This document shows, one piece after another, positions 45,640 to 58,239 of a stretch of DNA of 64,000 nucleotides (its first letter is position 1; the number at the start of each line of letters is the position of its first letter). The stretch covers positions 10,230,001 through 10,294,000 of the forward strand of contig NW_020621936.1 in assembly GCF_003573695.1 (NCBI RefSeq), in the 5' to 3' direction. This DNA comes from Papaver somniferum (taxonomy: Eukaryota; Streptophyta; Magnoliopsida; Ranunculales; Papaveraceae). The notes under the pieces were generated by a model that was not told the origin of the DNA, did no database searches, and was given only the letters and a program-made list of their open reading frames with translations. The translations under genes and the position numbers were made by a program.

Positions 45640-47659
45640 ATGGGATATGTTCTCTCTTAGGGACGTAGAATTTTTTGAAAACAAATTTGTTCACAATTCT
45701 GAAACTGAATTTGTTCCAGTAGTTCAACATAATTCTGACGTGAGTTCTTTGTCCGACAAGAGAAAAGAACTTGAAACTTCTAGTGAACCTAGAAAAGGCC
45801 AGCGTGTCAGAAAGGAAAAGGCACTAGCTCCTGGTTTTATTTCTTCCCAGGCAATTGTTTTCTTGGTTGAAGGTGATAGAGATCAAGGGTTAAATAAAAT
45901 ACCTACTGTACTTAACATTGAGAAAGCATAGTGGGGGTTATGCATTGTCTCAGTCGCACTATATAGAGAAAATGCTAACGAAATATAAGCATTTAAATAT
46001 AAAGGAAGCAGCCACCCCTTATGACCCAAACATGGCGATAACAGAGAATTCGGGAAGACCGGTTGCGCAGCTTGAATATGCTAGTGCAATAGGTAGTCTG
46101 ATGTATGCAATGCATGCAACAAGACCAGACGTAGCATTTTCTGTATGTAAGCTTACAAGATTTACCAGTAATCCTGGTACAATACATTGGAAAGCAATTA
46201 GCAGAATCTTTGGTTATCTTAAAAGAACCATATCTTTGGGTTTGTTTTATTCTGAATTCCCGGCAGTACTTTTGAGGGATATTCAGATGCGAGTTGGATT
46301 ACAGGTAACAATGATAAGAAATCTACATCAGGGTGGATTTATACTATTGCAGGTGGAGCAATTTCTTGGGCTTCGAAGAAACAAACCTGTATAACTCATT
46401 CCACAATGGAATCTGAGTTCATGGCATTAGCCGCGGCAGGCAAAGAAGGAGAATGGTTGAGAAATTTATTATTCGAGATAGAGTTGTGGCCACAACCAAT
46501 GCCATCAATTTCTTTGCACTGTGATAGTGAAGCAACATTGTCTAGAGCGTATAGTAAAACATACAATGCGAAATCTAGACATATTAGCTTAAGACATGAA
46601 TACGTTAGACAGTTGATAACCGACGGGGTTATAAACATCATTTATGTCAAGTCAAGTAACAATTTGGCGGATCCACTAACTAAAGGTCTCTCAAGAGATT
46701 TAGTGAAGAATACATCTAGTGGAAGGGGGCTGAAACCCTTTAATTAAAAACCATCAGTAATGGTAACCCAACTTTGATTAGAACATCACCAATTCAAAGT
46801 TTAATGGGTAATAACAAGTTACATTTAAATGGTGGTGCAAGCCCATTCCAGGATGACAGTGCAAGAATGTCAAAAGAAAAGGATGAGTTGTATACTCTTA
46901 ATAAGGTTTATAGTTATGATGTCTATAGTAACATGACATGTGAAACCTTGCCTATATGAACATAAGAAGTGGTGCCGCTTCTACCAAGAGTGTGGGTTTT
47001 TTCTCTTGAAAAATGTTTATGAAACCAGGGTGGAGCACAAGGCCATAGTAGTGCTCAAATCAAATGTTTCAGAATTTTTAGATGGAAGGAACTACAATAT
47101 CGTATGTGTAGTGATTTCGGTTTTAACATAAGAAGGTTCGGTTTAAGCTAAAGGCCACCAAAACTTTGTCAGAACTTTAAATTGCTTACACTAATTGAAG
47201 GTTTAAATCGAAAGACACCTTCTTATATCCATAAGGATGTTAATTCGACTATGATGGTTGTTACAATCTAGTGGAGGATTGATGGAAGATTGTGACTGTT
47301 TGTAACTGCTGCAGTTACAAGATGATTGAGTATGTCAAAAGGTGTGACCTTTTGAATGATAACTCTACGTATTGCACCTGTTGAGTACCATTGGACATGA
47401 TCTAACAGATGTCTCTCTTCAAATGGTACCTATTGTGCTCTATACCAGTGAAATTGAGAAGGAAAACACAACAGAAACTTCTTCTCTCTTCTCTATTTTC
47501 CCTCTTATAATAGTCTTGTTCTTCCTTCTTTCGACATAAAAGTTCTAAGAGCACTTCTGGTTTTGCTAAACCACAAAATCTAGACTTTATTATATCCTGG
47601 AAGTGGGCAAATATCACTTTAAGGAAAGCGATAAAGCGCCTCAAAGTCATTGTATTTCA
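45640..47659 (+). mobile_element. 5'-truncated Copia retrotransposon fragment
   Basis: Frames at 45650-46750 encode a Copia pol tail: the integrase-end LRDVEFFENKFVHNSE, then after a deletion RT/RNase H pieces ([56 protein letters not shown]). Several frameshifts are present. The 3' LTR is 47280-47659; no 5' LTR or gag is seen. The homologous copy at 28490-28860 lacks this sequence. It lies in what would be an intron of the minus-strand protease gene. Confidence 0.88.
47280..47659 (+). repeat. 3' LTR of the Copia fragment
   Basis: It starts TGATGGAAGATTG right after AGTGGAGGAT (a polypurine-like tract) and ends TGTATTTCA, about 380 bp. Confidence 0.7.
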
Positions 47660-48189
47660 GAATTCTCAAGTTCAGTTTCTAACAAAAACTACACACCAAA
47701 GTGACAAGAACAAAATCATATGGGCTGAATAACAAGAAGCTGGAAAACCTAAAGGATGCAAATTGAGATGACTAAAATAACCTAGCCTATTAATGAAGTC
47801 GTACTAGCAAACAAATAAACCAAAATTGAACTCATAGAATCAAATACATCCAGAATCCCTAATTTCACTTGTTAATTGTTGTTAGAAAATCAAATTGTGA
47901 TGCTAATATGAATGAGTATAATAGAAATTACCTTAGACTTTTTCCTTGGGCTTTCAAATCTTCCAAGTTCTTGACCCAATTGAGAAAGTTCCTTTCTGAT
48001 ACTATCCAGTTCATCATCATATTTGTCTCTCAATTGCTTTAATTCCTCTTCATGTTTTTTTCTCACTTGCTGTAATTCTTCCTCATGTTTATGACAGTGG
48101 AAGCAACAGCCAGAAATCTCAGAAAGGTATTTTGGTAATGTTGTTCTTTTAATGTTTTTCTGACCAGCCTGTTATGAAGAAATACAATG

Positions 48190-49700
48190 AAATAAAGTAA
48201 ATTAAATTATTAAATACATGGAAGGTAGAGTTAGTTTGTCTCCTTGTGACATAATCTCATCCCCACCATCCGTTTTGATTTTCTTGACTAGGTTATTCAG
48301 GAGGCTCGCTGGTAGGCTAGCACAACAACATGTTCAATTAATGTAGTAGTATGTTGTTGGAGCTTAACTTGTTAGCCTTCCAACTAGTTAATGTAATACT
48401 CTTTATCCATTAAAATAATAATATTTAACTAGATTACTGCTGCAGCAGTGCGGGGACGAAGAAAAAAACTGATGAAGAAACAAACGCAGAGATACCTGCT
48501 CTTGCATCCTTCTCGTATTTCCTCCCACTCCCACCAAACCCACCATCATTCACTTCATTCTTTATTTTTATCTCTTGGCGGCACACACAAACCAACTATT
48601 TTCACCGTCAAATTAGCCAACCAAGCCATCACCTGACTACATAACTATCCCCAGACATTTATTGCATGCATTGATAATCAACACCCAAAGATTCGAGAAA
48701 GACCCACGCTACTTATAAGTAGACCATCTTAATTTCTCTCGTCAATCCAAATTATTTTCACTCTTTTTTGAATTGAACTTAATCCAAAGAAGCAAATGAG
48801 ACATACCACTGTTTTGTTGGTCTATGAGCATTATATACACCAATCAGTTGAACGTAAAACGTCTGTTAAAGCTCATTTTCAGGGCAATTCATGAGCCAGT
48901 CACTAATGTTTCTTATGGGACTTTTGGTCAAACACCTTGTAGACGTGAAACTGGTGATAGATCAGTCAATTTGCTGTTTCTTTTCCATCTTGTATAGCTC
49001 TTTCCCTGAAATACTTTAGCCTGCAAAGTCGAGTAATAAACAAACCCAATAATCCTAATTACTCACAAACTCTAAAAACTCCTTAATCAACCGAGAACAA
49101 CAGCGACAACTGTCTTCGGAGTTTCCAGTAGTAAATCAGAGATTAGAAACATTATGTTCTAAGATGTGGTGAAAAAGAAACCAACTGATCCATTAGATGA
49201 CGATATCAAAGTCTTGTAATTAAAGATGAAATATTAAAGAAAATGAAAAATAAAGCGGAATAAGAAGAATCAGAACTCGGAAGAAAAAGAAAGATGATAA
49301 TGAAGTTTGGTTTTTTTATTCTTTTTTGAGATAGATGAAGAAATCCGATCGAATCAATGGTTTTTTTTGTTGTACTTTGAACATGTAATTTGTTCACTTT
49401 ACTGTATTTGATTGAAATCCGTGATCAATTTCATGAATTGTATTGATCTGTTTCCGAATTTTCAGAATAATTTTTTCATTTGTCTGCACATTCTCTGTGA
49501 CGGACAAAGTCACCATTTTTTCATCACATAGGGACTCCTCCCTTTGGTCGTTGTCCAATTATTAAGAAATACAATAAAATTAAATTAAAGAGGGTCAAAG
49601 AAGTCAAACTGGGTCAAAGGAATCAAGAAATTAAATTGAATTAAAAAGGGTCAAAGAAGTCAAGTTGGGCCAAAGGAGTTAAGATGGTAAAACGAGTGAA
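48190..49700 (-). other. Large intron-like region
   Basis: Between the coiled-coil and membrane exons. It holds an imperfect ~45-bp tandem duplication (GGGTCAAAGAAGTCAA at about 49591 and 49649) and no supported ORF. Confidence 0.45.
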
Positions 49701-50110
49701 AGTCACATACCCCACAAATAGTGCGCAAACAGGCCATAACCACTCCACCAGCAAGTTTCCATTTCCAATCTCCATCATCCGTCATGTAAAGGAATGTTAA
49801 TGCTGAAATATAGTAACTCGTAGCAAGACCTTCTACAAGACCAGCACCATCTTGTCTACCTAGTGTCAAAGCTGAAGCAGCTGCTAGACTGGTAGAGACG
49901 CCTCCAAGTAAAACAAAAGGCCTTGCTTTTAGATGAATCAAAACGATAGAAAAGTTCATTGTGTAATTGGATATGATCCACCTTATGATGTTTTCATCGA
50001 TGCCTCGGCTCTCAATAAAAACCCTAAGGAAAGTCAAGATTCTATTGGTGTGTCCTTCCAACCAATTACTTAGTCCACAACCCCATGCAACCAATATACC
50101 AAGTACTATC

Positions 50111-50586
50111 TTTTTCCTTTTTTTTGATAAAAAGAAAATCCATTCAACTAAGCAGAAAACATTACATTTTGGTTTATATTACAGACTTTGAAAAGAAATC
50201 TATCTTCCTAGTCCTAGACCAGTTCATAGAGTTTACTTCTGACACACCAAACTTATTCAAATATTTTACAAATCTATCCGCTAAAAAGTTACAATCCCTT
50301 TTGATATAATAGAAAGAAGAGGAAGCAAAAGAATTGGAGATTTCTAAAGCTTTATGTATAAAAGCGTAGCTTCTCCAATTGACAACAAAATTTCTTCTTC
50401 TCATGGCGTTGATGATATTGAGATTGTCATTAAGAAACACTATTCTTGTTGCTCCTATATCTTTGGCCCATCTAGTGGCTTCTCGACAAGCTCTTAATTC
50501 TGCTTCTTCTGCTGTTGTGCAGTATCCATTTCCTCCTACAAAGTCCATAATAACTCCTTTATAGTCAAACATTACAATGGCATAAG
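50111..50586 (-). mobile_element. 5'-truncated LINE fragment with RNase H-like domain
   Basis: The minus-strand ORF (about 50572-50174) is the plant RVT_3/RNase H-like domain at the C-terminus of non-LTR elements: EEAELRACREATRWAKDIG, IVFLNDNLNIINAM, YIKRDCNFLADRFVKY. The 3' end is A-rich (ATCAAAAAAAAGGAAAAAG). An 11-bp direct repeat CAAGTACTATC lies at 50100-50110 and 50587-50597, as expected for target-primed insertion. It interrupts the membrane-protein exon. Confidence 0.88.
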
Positions 50587-50949
50587 CAAGTACTATCCAT
50601 CAACGCCATGGATAAAGAACCATAACAAGTATGTGGGAATAAGAAGATCAACTAAGCCCCATTGGAACACATAAAATCCTTCTATTGTAATGGCCATGGG
50701 TATTGCGTAAGACGATAAGATTCGTAAAAAAAATTGTGACACTAAGAACTCCCATATACGCCCAAAAAAGAATCTCAATCGACGAATCCCCACACAAATT
50801 CAATCACCCCCCAAAAGTCAGTGAACCATTGCATTATGCCTCTAATACTCATCTTTCAAAATCCAATCCAGATACCTGAAGGAAAAAAGAGAGTGAAGGT
50901 TACTAACTAGACCGAACAAAACTTAAAAGATGAAAAAGAAATCTGTAGA

Positions 50950-51640
50950 TTAATAACGAAGTCACCAAGTTTTTATATTTCACCATAATAGTGATCATTA
51001 GAAAGCACGGTTCTATGAAATAGTAAGATAAAAAAAACTCAAGCTCTTGATTTCATATCTAAATTTGAAATTAAAAAAGTTAAATCTACTGCCATGAAAC
51101 CTAAAAAAGGAAAAAAATCTAGTTTAATAAAAAATCACTTATTTTCTTATAGTTCACCATTAATGGTGAGCATTACAAAGCTGGATTATTCTACAAACAC
51201 ATAAGAGGAAAACTCAAGTTCTTATTATCATATCAAAACCTATCATGATAGTTAAAATGAAAATGGAGTAAGGATTAACATCAAACCTTCAGTGTTTTAG
51301 TTCTTCAAATCTTTTGTTTCCATCGATACAATGTAGGTTATGAATATACAAAGCTTTTCTTCTTCATGAAGATTTTGATTTTTTCAGATTTTGGGAAGAA
51401 ATGCTACCGTAAACAAGCCCTGGAGAAGAAGAAAAAAAGAAGAACAAAACAATTACAATTCCACACACACGCAATTGATTTTGTACGACCACCGAAAAGG
51501 AATTTGCACTGCTCTCTCCTTTTGCGGGTTGTCAGATTTTATTTACAATAATATCCTTAACAATATCTGATTTGTTCTCTAACAACCAATCGGGTGACTT
51601 GGTGATGATCACCTACGTTATACAACGATTTCTGACCCTT
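50950..51640. repeat. 5' region of the protease locus, duplicated at 27240
   Basis: Matches 27240-27960. It lies upstream of the ATG at 50852 (minus) and probably holds the 5' UTR and promoter of that gene. Confidence 0.65.
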
Positions 51641-52008
51641 CACACATTTTGTCTGTTTCCTACATTTTCCTTTTCACCTGATCTGATTCTTTTTGTACGG
51701 AAATAGTGGCAATAGTAGTGTGTAGCTAATTCAGTAGCGCAGTAAAGACACGGGCTGCTACCTAAACTTAAAAAGTGCTGCTGCATCTTAAAATTGGTGA
51801 CCCAAATATGCATAGTGACATAAGTATTTTATATTGCTTTTTTTCTTAAATAATTCTTATTTTTTATTAATAAAAAAAAGTCTTTGTTACTTAAATTTAT
51901 ATTTATGAATTACCTTTTTTTTTGTAACTTTTAAAAGAAGCGTGATTTTCAAAATAAATTTATTAATAAATTATTTTTATAATAAAATAAATTTTTTGAA
52001 TAAATAAG
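51641..52008. other. AT-rich flank of MULE-2
   Basis: Very AT-rich, with no gene or repeat end apart from the MULE-2 border. Confidence 0.5.
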
Positions 52009-52088
52009 GGTTTTTTACAAAAATAAGCCTATTTTTTTTTTGTGCTTTTCAAAACTAGGCCTGTTTTTTTATTTATTGCAAAACTAGT
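52009..52088 (+). repeat. Left terminal inverted repeat of MULE-2
   Basis: Pairs with 58161-58239; strongest over CCTGTTTTTTTATTTATTGC at about 52061-52080. Confidence 0.75.
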
Positions 52089-52335
52089 CAGTTTTGACCA
52101 AAAGTGATGGGTGAAAAGTTAGCACCGTTAGCTGTAACTAAAAAGACCTAAAAGTCCTTTGAATCGGTTATTTTGACCCAACCAGATGTGTGTTGACTCT
52201 GTATACGTCACCCATAGTGCGTACGTGGCACCGCTTACGTGGCACTGCTTACGTGTCACTCTTATCTTCTTCTCCATAAATGAATATCTCCACAACCACA
52301 TAATTCTGCTTCTCTTCATTTTTAGATCTGAAAAA

Positions 52336-52890
52336 ATGGGTGGTGGTATGAATGATAAAGCAAGTACTTCAAGTAGCATGATAGTGTGTTTAATATGTGA
52401 AATGGAAGAAGATCATGAAACAAAGGCATGTCCATGGGTTTATTCAAGGTGCAAACGTGTACCTTGTAATGGAGTAAGAGCTTTATTGAGGTCTAAAACA
52501 GATGTAAGTAATGGAAAGTTGTTCTTGAAATGCTTGAATCCTACCTGCAGCTACTTTGAGTGGTTTTCTCAAGCTTCTTCCCATTCTTCAGCACTTCCAA
52601 TCAAGCTTCCATCAGCTCATGGTTGTATTGCCTGTGGAGAAGACAATCACAGTGTTACAAGATGTCCACTGAAGCTTAAAAAATGCTTTAAAGACAACTA
52701 CAACTCTCAATTAGAACTGAAGATATGCAAAAATCAACATAATTTCAACATAGCATACCTTGTGTGCAAGAAGAAATCTTGTGATGCATTCAGATGGGCT
52801 TCAAATGCTCTTGTCATTGAAAGCAAAGAAACAATGAAGGATAAAGTGTATGAAATATGCAAGGAATTTAAGAAAAATCTGAAAATGTAG
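52336..52890 (+). CDS. Two-module zinc-knuckle/GRF-like protein of MULE-2 (184 aa)
   Basis: The protein consists of the same module twice. Module 1 (residues about 17-78) has a CX2CX4HX4C knuckle, CLICEMEEDHETKAC, then a GRF-like zinc site ending NGKLFLKCLNPTCSYFEWF. Module 2 (about 95-155) has CIACGEDNHSVTRC followed by a second C...C...C...FRW site. GRF fingers and knuckles bind nucleic acid and accompany many plant MULE transposases. The frame is intact, unlike the transposase opposite it. The ATG at 52336 begins MGGGMNDK, and a second Met follows four codons on. The gene occupies the place of mudrB in MuDR. It may help transposition or binding of the TIRs; that is inference. Confidence 0.75.
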   Translation: MGGGMNDKASTSSSMIVCLICEMEEDHETKACPWVYSRCKRVPCNGVRALLRSKTDVSNGKLFLKCLNPTCSYFEWFSQASSHSSALPIKLPSAHGCIACGEDNHSVTRCPLKLKKCFKDNYNSQLELKICKNQHNFNIAYLVCKKKSCDAFRWASNALVIESKETMKDKVYEICKEFKKNLKM

Positions 52891-53054
52891 CCTGCAACAA
52901 TTTTATAATAAATTTATTTTAATTTCAGAACTTGCATTGTCTTACAAAAGCATCCATTCATCCATTCACAAAAGACCATAACCAAATTGAAACACAAAAT
53001 CAACCACATTGTTCAGATCCAATCACAACAAAAGAGACCAACACAAACATAAAA

Positions 53055-56000
53055 TCAGATTTTCATGTACTTCTTTGGTTTCTTCTTTCCCTTTGGATCT
53101 GCAACTGTGAAGGTGACTTTGTTGTTGACAGATCCAACATGTTTGTTAGTCTGATTGAAAGCAGGTTGAGAAGAAGCCTTTCTCTTACTCCCTTGACCTG
53201 ATTTTGCAGCACCTTGTTTAGAAGATTCAGCAACACATGTTTTGGAACTGTTGTTGTTCTTCATTCCATCCTTAGCAGTAGTAGATGCACCTGCAGAAGC
53301 ACTAGCAACTGGTTTCTTTCTGTTGTACTTTATTTTTGATGGTTTAGGGACATAAGGTGTTGATGTTGAGCCATCAACACAGGTTCTAGGCTTGTTGCCC
53401 TTTGGATTCTTTCCAACCTCTCCACCACCACAAGTTACTGCATACTGACCATAAATTCCACACTTCTTACACTTTCTCATTTTCTTCACACTTCCATCTT
53501 CATCATAAGAAGGAATCCTCTTCTTCCTTGGCCTTCCAGTTTTCCTTATGATAACAGGAGGATTAATGAACTCTACCAGTATATTCTACACAAAGAAAGA
53601 AAGAAAGAAAGAAAGAAAGAGAAGATATTGGTTAAGATATGAAACCCTTAAAGGTTGTGTACTATATAAAGCATGTATGAAACCCTAAAAGAATCTTTGA
53701 TATTATTAAATATTAATTGCACAATAATCAATATCTTTATCTTTAATAAAACTAATGCTCTTACCCAGTCAATTTCAGCTGACAGTGGTTCAAACTCTGG
53801 AGCATATGTTTTTTTGTAGTATTCCACACTATACACAGGGTCACAGTAGTTACAACATGAAATCAGACAAGCAGATCCACAAATTATCAGTTTACAATCA
53901 AACTTGAGCAAGGAAAAATAAAGGGAACATAACAAATCAAAACATGGGAATGAAACTCTGGAATGAAAAGAGAGTGTGACTTACTCAGCCCAGTTTGGTC
54001 TCAATGGTGTTAAAGCACATACAACATGTTGACATGGAAATCCCCTCAGCTGCCACTGCAAACAACTACATGTCTTTTTGGGAAGATCCACAATAAACAC
54101 AGCATCATGAACACTCCTGACCTCATACACCTTTCCCCTTATTGCTCCAATCAACTCAAACAGATGATTTAAGTCCTGCATCTTTGTAATCAGCTTCATT
54201 TCCTTTGGAACTATCTGACCATCCTGCCACTTTTCACTTTCATTCCTCCTCTTGAAGAAAAGACCCATCACCAGTTTATTATACATTTGTGCAAGTGTAA
54301 TGATAGGCTTATCCCTGAAGGGCTTTGCCATGTTGTTGAAAGATTCTGAGAAATTATTGTTAATGTGCTCACACTTGCTATCATTTGAGAAATGAGACCT
54401 AAACCAGCATTCAGGTTTTTGATCTAGGAGATACAATGCAGCTTTTTCATCCTCAACAAACAATTTATCCATGTGTTGCTAAAAACAAACATAAATAGTA
54501 TTAAACTCATGTTTGTAATACTTTCAATTACATTATATTGTTTTGAGAAATGAGCAAACCTGGTAGTGTCTCTTCTTGTAACATTTGACAACATTCCATA
54601 AATGAGTGTGTAAGTTGTATGACTTGAAATTCTTCATCAAATGTCTGCCAAGTAGCCAAGTAATAGTTAGTCATTGAACTGATATTATTAGGAAATATAT
54701 TAACAATAATATAACATTACTTGAAACATAAATAATATAACATTACCTGAAACATAATCTGTGCTCATCCAAGTAGAAGTATTTGTCACAAGCTTCACTA
54801 ATCCCCTTCTGCTTGTCTGATATAATGGTGAAATGCAAGTTTTCACCCAGTATAGCTTTAAGTCTTTGAGAAATATCTTCCAGTTCTCAATGGTTTCATT
54901 CCTACACACCATTATACCAAGATGAACTAAACCATTCTAACCATCTAGACCTGTTGCAGCCAGTAACACACCACCATACTTCCCATATAAATGGCAAGCA
55001 TCCAATCCAATGATTTTCCTACATCCAGCCAAGAATCCTTCTATAGCAGGCTTGAAGCAGAGTGTCATTGACAAGAATGTGTTGTCTGTGCTTCCATATG
55101 AGAAACTAGCTATACTGCCAGGCATTTTTTCCTGCAATTACAACAAAGTAATGTTAATGCCATATAATTTGTAATATTAAGTCATGTTGCTCTAACTAAA
55201 GACAAGCATTAACAAACAAATAATAAAACAATGTTACCTTCACCATTTCACAGAATGCAGGAATTTTCTTGTACTACTCCTCATAGCTGCCATAAAGATT
55301 CTGCAACACAATATTTCTTGCTCTCCAGGCTGTATGGTACTTAATTTTCACCTTCATTGTTTTGTTGAACTCATTTGCAAATGACTCAGGATCAGGGATG
55401 TTGTTTTTGTTGCCAAGAGTCTCCAACCTTTCCATGTACCAATCAGCTACAAATATTGGATTTGCACATCTGTTCTCCCCTTTAACATTTCCATTGCATG
55501 TGTGCTTCAGATTCCAACTTCTCAGGGTAAATGTAATTCCTTCACACTTCATAACTCTTCCATAAATGAACATAAGACACTTGGTCTTCTCATGATGAAT
55601 GCACTTTACCTTAATCTTGTAGTTGTTTGAATCACTAAACTTAACCTGATGTTTATGCTTTACACAGTAGCCTCTCAAATGCTTCTGGAATGCTTTCTTG
55701 CTTACAAACTTGCTTCCCTTCACTAGGCTGTAAGGATCCACTTGTTGAAAAATAACTCCCTCAGGGAACATCTCCTCAGCTTCCTCCTCTTTAAAATGTT
55801 GTGCATGGTCTTCCTCAAACTGGGTGTTATCATGAGGCTTTGAACATTTAGGCCCATCAGTCTTGTTGCTTTCTGATACTATAAGTTCAAGCCCATCAGT
55901 CTTGTTGCTTTCTGATACAAATTCCCCAAAACAAATGATTCAATTAGAGTTCAAACAAACATAACAAACAAACAAAAAATAAGAAAAACAAAAGACTACA

Positions 56001-57703
56001 AAAAAAATGACAATTTACCTTCTTCTTCTCTGTCAGAGACCAAGTCCCCATAATGGTCCTCTACAAAACCACAGAGATAAGTGCATTAGTACTACACAAA
56101 TCTAAAAATCAAACCCACAATTTTTAAAAAAAGACAGAAGCAATGAAATACCTTCCTTGTCATTCTCAACTTCCACCTCCCCAAAGTTTGGATCACCGCC
56201 ATCACTTTCAGCATCATCACCATCACTTGCAGCATCCTTATCATCACTTGCACCATCATCACTTCTCTCAGTATCTGAAAGATACCCATTCTCAACTTTT
56301 TGTAGAAACTTATTGTAACTCTTGATATCTTTCTCTTCACTGTCTTTGTCTGATATATTGTTCAGGACACACTCATCATCAGGATTACATTCATCTTCTT
56401 CTACATTCTTCAAGTGCAGGACATACTCATCACTTTTCTTGTACTCTTGGGCAACTGCAAACAAATCTTCCACCATTTCTGCCTGTGTTGTAGCTTCAAA
56501 CCAAAAGTCATGATTGAAAAATTCCTCAAATCCATGTATCTCATTAACTTGTTCATCTCCACTAGCATTACTGTGTTGAGTCAATTCTTCAGGTTCAGCT
56601 ACACTAGCTTCCAAAACAGGATTATTCTCAGCTGCACTAGCTTGTATTTGTTGAGTAAACTGTGGAATATAAACATCTCCATCATCAACATCTTCATCAG
56701 AAACATCTTCATTACCAGCTAAATCAATGAATACTTTAGTAGGATTCTTCTTCTTCATCCTAGGTATTCTTTGACTTCTTCTAACTGTCTTGCCATCCCT
56801 AAATCTCTTTGTTACTATCTTAGGTGATGAACCACTAGAACCAACTGGTTTAGGTGGAGTCTTAGAGACTGGCTTCTTCGGAGTCACATTCTTTTTGGGT
56901 TTCATCTTTGGTGGAGGAGGCTGTGAATCTGCAGTAACCTGAGATACATCTATCTCACCATTCTCATCTAGTGGCATCACTTGCAAATACAATGTAATCC
57001 AACCATGTTCATATTGATTTGCATTTTCCCAGAAAAACCAAAAAATTTCATCATTAATGATGTTTGATGGTAGACATGGATCAACATACCATAGAAGGTC
57101 CAATGTCTCCCTACTGGTTAATCTCAACATAGGACTAATCCTAGACTTTAACTGATTTATACCCATATCTTCTCTGGACAAACCCTTAAACTCAAAACAC
57201 ATAGTAGTGTTGATTAGATCCTTCACCTTAATATCTCTGGTTGGAAATATGTCTTGTTGAACCTCATTTATAACCTCTTTAACCACTTGCTTTCTACAAT
57301 TAAGAACAACAAAATATATATCAGACAAATTATGGAAAACCCATCTCAGACAAATTCTAGAACCATAAAAACCCTATAAATCAATTATCACACAAACCAT
57401 AAAAAACCCTAGAAATCAATTTCAATTAATCATTATCAGCAGAACCCAATTTTGAAATTAAGATACCCTAGAAATTTATCAGTAGAACTTCATTATCAGC
57501 AGAACAAATTCGAACTTCATAAAAATTCTATAAACAGATAAAACCCTAGAAATATAAACACCGACAAACCCAAATAAATCAACCTTACAAACAAAACCCA
57601 TAATATGTGCATCACCGAAACGTTAAAATCAACCATGAAACCTAAAAAAACAGATTAGGGTTTTTTGTCACCTCTCTGTAGAACGCTTCTTTCGTCTCGT
57701 CAT
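53055..57703 (-). pseudogene. MuDR-type transposase of MULE-2 with nonsense codons and a frameshift
   Basis: Exon 1 is 57703-57672 (MTRRKKRSTER); exon 2 starts at 57293. The N-terminal domain is followed by an acidic, Ser-rich linker (SDDGASDDKDAASDGDD). The MuDR DNA-binding domain is at about 55771-55274 (SKKAFQKHLRGYCVKH, HTCNGNV). The catalytic part contains IIGLDACHLYGKYGG (first Asp) and FTIISDKQKGI (second Asp). The SWIM zinc finger is CSCLQWQLRGFPCQHVVC (about 54025). The C-terminus has INPPVI, basic GRPRKKR and a knuckle CKKCGIYGQYAVTC in which the usual His is Gln. Lesions: TAG after YGSYEE near 55274, TAG after ATGLDG near 54937, and one lost base near 54860 (LK|AILGE). It cannot give a full transposase. 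Confidence 0.88.
53591..53620 (+). repeat. (AAAG)n microsatellite in a transposase intron
   Basis: About seven AAAG units on the plus strand. Confidence 0.9.
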
Positions 57704-58160
57704 CTTCACCAGCAGGAAATCTTCAATTTGTTCTTCGAATCTCAACTAACAAAACACTGTTTCACTGATTTATCTCTCTACTAAAAACCCTCTCTGAAGA
57801 ACCCTCTCTGAAGAACAAGTGAGAAGAAGAAACTAAATGAATCGATTTCTCTCTGTCTTCTGTTATTCCTTACACCTTCCCGTGCTGTCGATAATAACAT
57901 TGAAGAACTATCATGGCCGTTCAATTAATCCTCGAGATGTCATGTTAGTTAGATTAGGCTCTCAGAAAGAAACACGTGCACATCTTATCGAGACACGTGA
58001 ACATCTTATCTAATGTGACTGATACACATGTGCGAAGGACATTTCAGTAATCTTACCACATCCATGAGATCTCCCTATATGATATTTTGGTGAGATATTT
58101 GAGAGTCAACGCGATAAATTGACCGAGATAGTTAAAGTGGATGGAATCCGTTTAACTTTC

Positions 58161-58239
58161 CTAGTCTAGCAATAAATAAAAAAACAGGTCTACAAACGAA
58201 AGTGAGGGTCCAAAACAGGCCTATTTCTGCATATAATCC
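58161..58239 (-). repeat. Right terminal inverted repeat of MULE-2
   Basis: Contains GCAATAAATAAAAAAACAGG, the inverse of the left end; outer edge near TATAATCC. Confidence 0.75.

Larger units (their letters stand above)
47932..50852 (-). pseudogene. Transmembrane plus coiled-coil exons, probable 5' part of the protease gene
   Basis: The start ATG is at 50852 (MSIRGIMQWFTDFWGV) behind a CTTCAG acceptor. Hydrophobic membrane-type segments follow (50793-50598, FLVSQFFLRILSSYAIPM; and 50099-49711, PFVLLGGVSTSLAAASALTL, WKLAGGVVMACL), ending in a GGG|GTATGT donor. The next exon, 48168-47932, carries CCFHCHKHEEEL and a Lys/Glu coiled coil (QVRKKHEEELKQLRDKYDDE) and ends in phase 0. This matches the phase-0 start of the protease exon at 45444. 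A frameshift near 50770, a LINE fragment at 50111-50586 and another frame break there indicate decay. I do not recognise the membrane domain. The link between the exons is inferred from phase and order only. Confidence 0.5.
52009..58239. mobile_element. MULE-2: MuDR-like element with convergent genes
   Basis: The ends are diverged inverted repeats of about 80 bp. Both carry an AATA.GCCT segment and the near-identical GGCCTGTTTTTTTATTTATTGC / GACCTG form. No clear target duplication remains in the AT-rich flanks. A zinc-knuckle/GRF gene reads from the left and a multi-exon MuDR transposase from the right, meeting near 52.9-53.05 kb. Stop codons and a frameshift in the transposase show it is now inactive. 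Confidence 0.85.

Noticed and set aside
49660..50094. Independent small membrane-protein gene
   Set aside because: It has a splice donor at its end and in-phase downstream exons, so I treat it as an exon of the larger damaged gene.
56143..56722. Plus-strand His/Ser-rich ORFs
   Set aside because: Antisense to the acidic Asp/Glu linker of the MuDR transposase.
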